This document shows positions 4,721 through 6,117 of a stretch of 6,117 bases of DNA, one piece after another (the stretch's first letter is position 1; each line of letters begins with the position of its first letter). Origin of the DNA: Pseudomonadota bacterium (lineage in GTDB: Bacteria; Pseudomonadota; Gammaproteobacteria; Acidithiobacillales; Acidithiobacillaceae); NCBI GenBank assembly GCA_021839095.1, contig JAKCBU010000075.1, forward strand, positions 1-6,117, read 5' to 3'. The notes under the pieces are model-generated. The model did not search any database, was not told where the DNA came from, and worked only from the letters and a program-made list of their open reading frames with translations. The position numbers and the translations under genes were made by a program.

Positions 4721-6117
4721 TGGAACGGTCCGTGGATCAGAGTCCCTCCTCCTTCTCCCTGTGGGGACTGCGACGTTTTCTGCGCCCGCACTCGGTGGCG
4801 CTGTCCGGCGCCGCTCTGGCGATGACGATGCGGGCCATGGTGCTGCTGGTTCTTCCATGGCCCTTGAAGTTCGTGGTCGATAGCGTGATTTCCCAGAAAC
4901 CTCTGCCCATCTGGCTCGCCGGACTTCTGCCGGACCCCATCCTCCATCGCGTGGCACTGCTGGATGTCCTGGGAATCACCATGCTTTTGTTCGCCGTGGC
5001 CGACTCCGCGCTGGCCTACATCGGCGGGCGCTGGTTATTGCGGGTGGGGCAGCGTGCCGTTTTCGACATTCGACGCCTTCTCTTCGCCCACCTGCAACGG
5101 CTTTCTCTGGCCTTCCACCGCCGTCAGAAGAGCGGGGATCTCATGGCTCGGCTCGGAGGCGACATTCAAACGCTTCAGGATTTTGTCGTGTCGATGGGAA
5201 CAGGCCTCTTCGCCCATTTACTCACCATCGTCGGTATGGCCGGGATCATGCTCGCCATCGATTGGCGCTACGCGCTGGTCGTGATAGCCGCGGTTCCCCT
5301 GCTACTGGTGATTACCCAGCGCCACACAAGACGCCTCAAGCAGGCATTTCGCCTGGCACGGCGAAAAGAAGGCGAACTATGGAGCATGGCGCAGGAAATC
5401 ATTGTCGGTATTCCCGTCGTCCAGGCGTATGGCCGCGAATCCTTTGAGGAAAGCCGCTTCCGCGAGCATGCCGAAGAGAGCCTGGATGCGGCCCTGGAAG
5501 CCAACGAATTGCAAATGCGTTTTACCCCCCTGATCGGCGGCCTGGTGGCCGCGGCCGTGGGAATCGCCGTCTGGTACGGCGCCTCTCAGGTGCTGGCCGG
5601 ACACATCACGACGGGCGAATTGCTGGTTTTTCTCGCCTACCTGCGCGGCATGGCGGCTCCCTTGCGCCAATTCGCCAAACTGGCTGGAACCCTCAGTAAG
5701 GCAACCGTGGCGGCCGAACGCCTCGGGGATATCTTTGCCGAAGAGTCCGACATCCGGGACGCCCCCGATGCCATTCGTCTTTCCTCCTGCGCCGGCGCAC
5801 TGGAGTTTCGCTCGGTTTCCTTCGGATACCGCCCCGATGAAAGCGTACTGAAAGATATCTCGTTTCGCGTCGATCCCGGCCAAACGGTCGCCTTGGTAGG
5901 CACCACGGGCGCGGGCAAGAGCACGCTGGTGAGCCTCGTCCCCCGTTTTCATGATCCTGTCGAGGGCCGGGTTCTGTTGGATGGGCACGATCTGCGCGAC
6001 CTGCAACTCGCCTCCCTCCGGAACCGGATAGCCCTGGTCCTGCAGGAAGCACTCCTCTTCCACGGCACCGTCTGGGAGAACATCGCCTACGGCCGCGCCG
6101 GGGCGGGGCGGGAAAGA
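4720..6117 (+). CDS. MsbA-like ABC exporter, permease fused to ATPase (3' partial)
   Basis: 466 residues from the ATG at 4720 (TAATG overlap with the previous gene; AGGA at 4708-4711), open to the window end. It is a half-transporter of the type IV exporter fold, expected to dimerise in the inner membrane and move a lipid-linked or polymeric glycan outward. Hydrophobic segments lie at about 27-50 (including PWPLKFVVD, common in this subfamily), 78-101, 158-180, 183-200 and 270-311. The ATPase domain starts near 361 with A-loop Y370, Walker A GTTGAGKST at 394-402, and Q-loop Q442 in ALVLQEALLFHGTVWENIAYG. The signature motif, Walker B and H-loop lie beyond the window; about 120 residues are missing compared with a usual length near 590. 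The cargo is inferred from the three preceding glycosyltransferase genes, not from the transporter itself. Confidence 0.92.
   Translation, partial: MERSVDQSPSSFSLWGLRRFLRPHSVALSGAALAMTMRAMVLLVLPWPLKFVVDSVISQKPLPIWLAGLLPDPILHRVALLDVLGITMLLFAVADSALAYIGGRWLLRVGQRAVFDIRRLLFAHLQRLSLAFHRRQKSGDLMARLGGDIQTLQDFVVSMGTGLFAHLLTIVGMAGIMLAIDWRYALVVIAAVPLLLVITQRHTRRLKQAFRLARRKEGELWSMAQEIIVGIPVVQAYGRESFEESRFREHAEESLDAALEANELQMRFTPLIGGLVAAAVGIAVWYGASQVLAGHITTGELLVFLAYLRGMAAPLRQFAKLAGTLSKATVAAERLGDIFAEESDIRDAPDAIRLSSCAGALEFRSVSFGYRPDESVLKDISFRVDPGQTVALVGTTGAGKSTLVSLVPRFHDPVEGRVLLDGHDLRDLQLASLRNRIALVLQEALLFHGTVWENIAYGRAGAGRER

Noticed and set aside
5377..6063. Long minus-strand frame of 228 codons opposite the ABC exporter (also 3022-3750, 242 codons, opposite the GT4 genes)
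   Set aside because: Long antisense frames are common opposite GC-rich genes. The plus-strand products match well-known families throughout, and these frames show no recognisable domain or ribosome binding site.
1..6117. tRNA, rRNA, CRISPR array, insertion sequence or attachment site
   Set aside because: I looked for cloverleaf-like, regularly repeated or terminal inverted repeat structures and found none.

Overview
The window is a piece of a GC-rich (roughly 60 % by eye) bacterial chromosome with short gene overlaps, classical TTGACN/TATACT promoters and strong Shine-Dalgarno sites. A divergent DUF6502-type gene and a COG4671-type glycosyltransferase point to a proteobacterium; an acidophilic or chemolithotrophic gamma-like lineage such as Acidithiobacillus is possible. 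The organism is a guess from style and family content, not a match.

Layout. Positions 1-117 (minus strand) hold the first 39 codons of a DUF6502-family gene that runs out of the window. Positions 118-469 are a 352-bp divergent regulatory region. It has two plus-strand sigma70-type promoters about 190 bp apart, each with a GTGG-N9-CCAC dyad exactly between its -35 and -10 boxes. A plausible minus-strand promoter overlaps the first of these, and two adjacent hairpins lie in the long leader of the upstream transcript. From 470 to the window end there is one tightly packed plus-strand operon of five genes. They are a 112-residue protein with a possible zinc-binding Cys/His cluster (470-808), a MurG-like/COG4671 glycosyltransferase (808-2220), two GT4-type glycosyltransferases (2217-3479 and 3476-4720), and an MsbA-like ABC exporter half-transporter cut off by the window end (4720-6117). 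Consecutive genes overlap by 1 or 4 bases at every junction (TAATG, ATGA, GTGA, TAATG), so translational coupling is likely.

How it may work together (inference). The three GT-B glycosyltransferases would assemble a saccharide chain, probably on a lipid or other carrier at the inner face of the cytoplasmic membrane. The ABC exporter would flip or export the product, making this a small surface-glycan or glycolipid synthesis-and-export module. The least explained parts are the leading small Cys/His protein, which a naive start choice for the next gene would hide, and the matched pair of promoter-embedded dyads, which suggest one dedicated DNA-binding regulator controlling both operon promoters and possibly the divergent DUF6502 gene.
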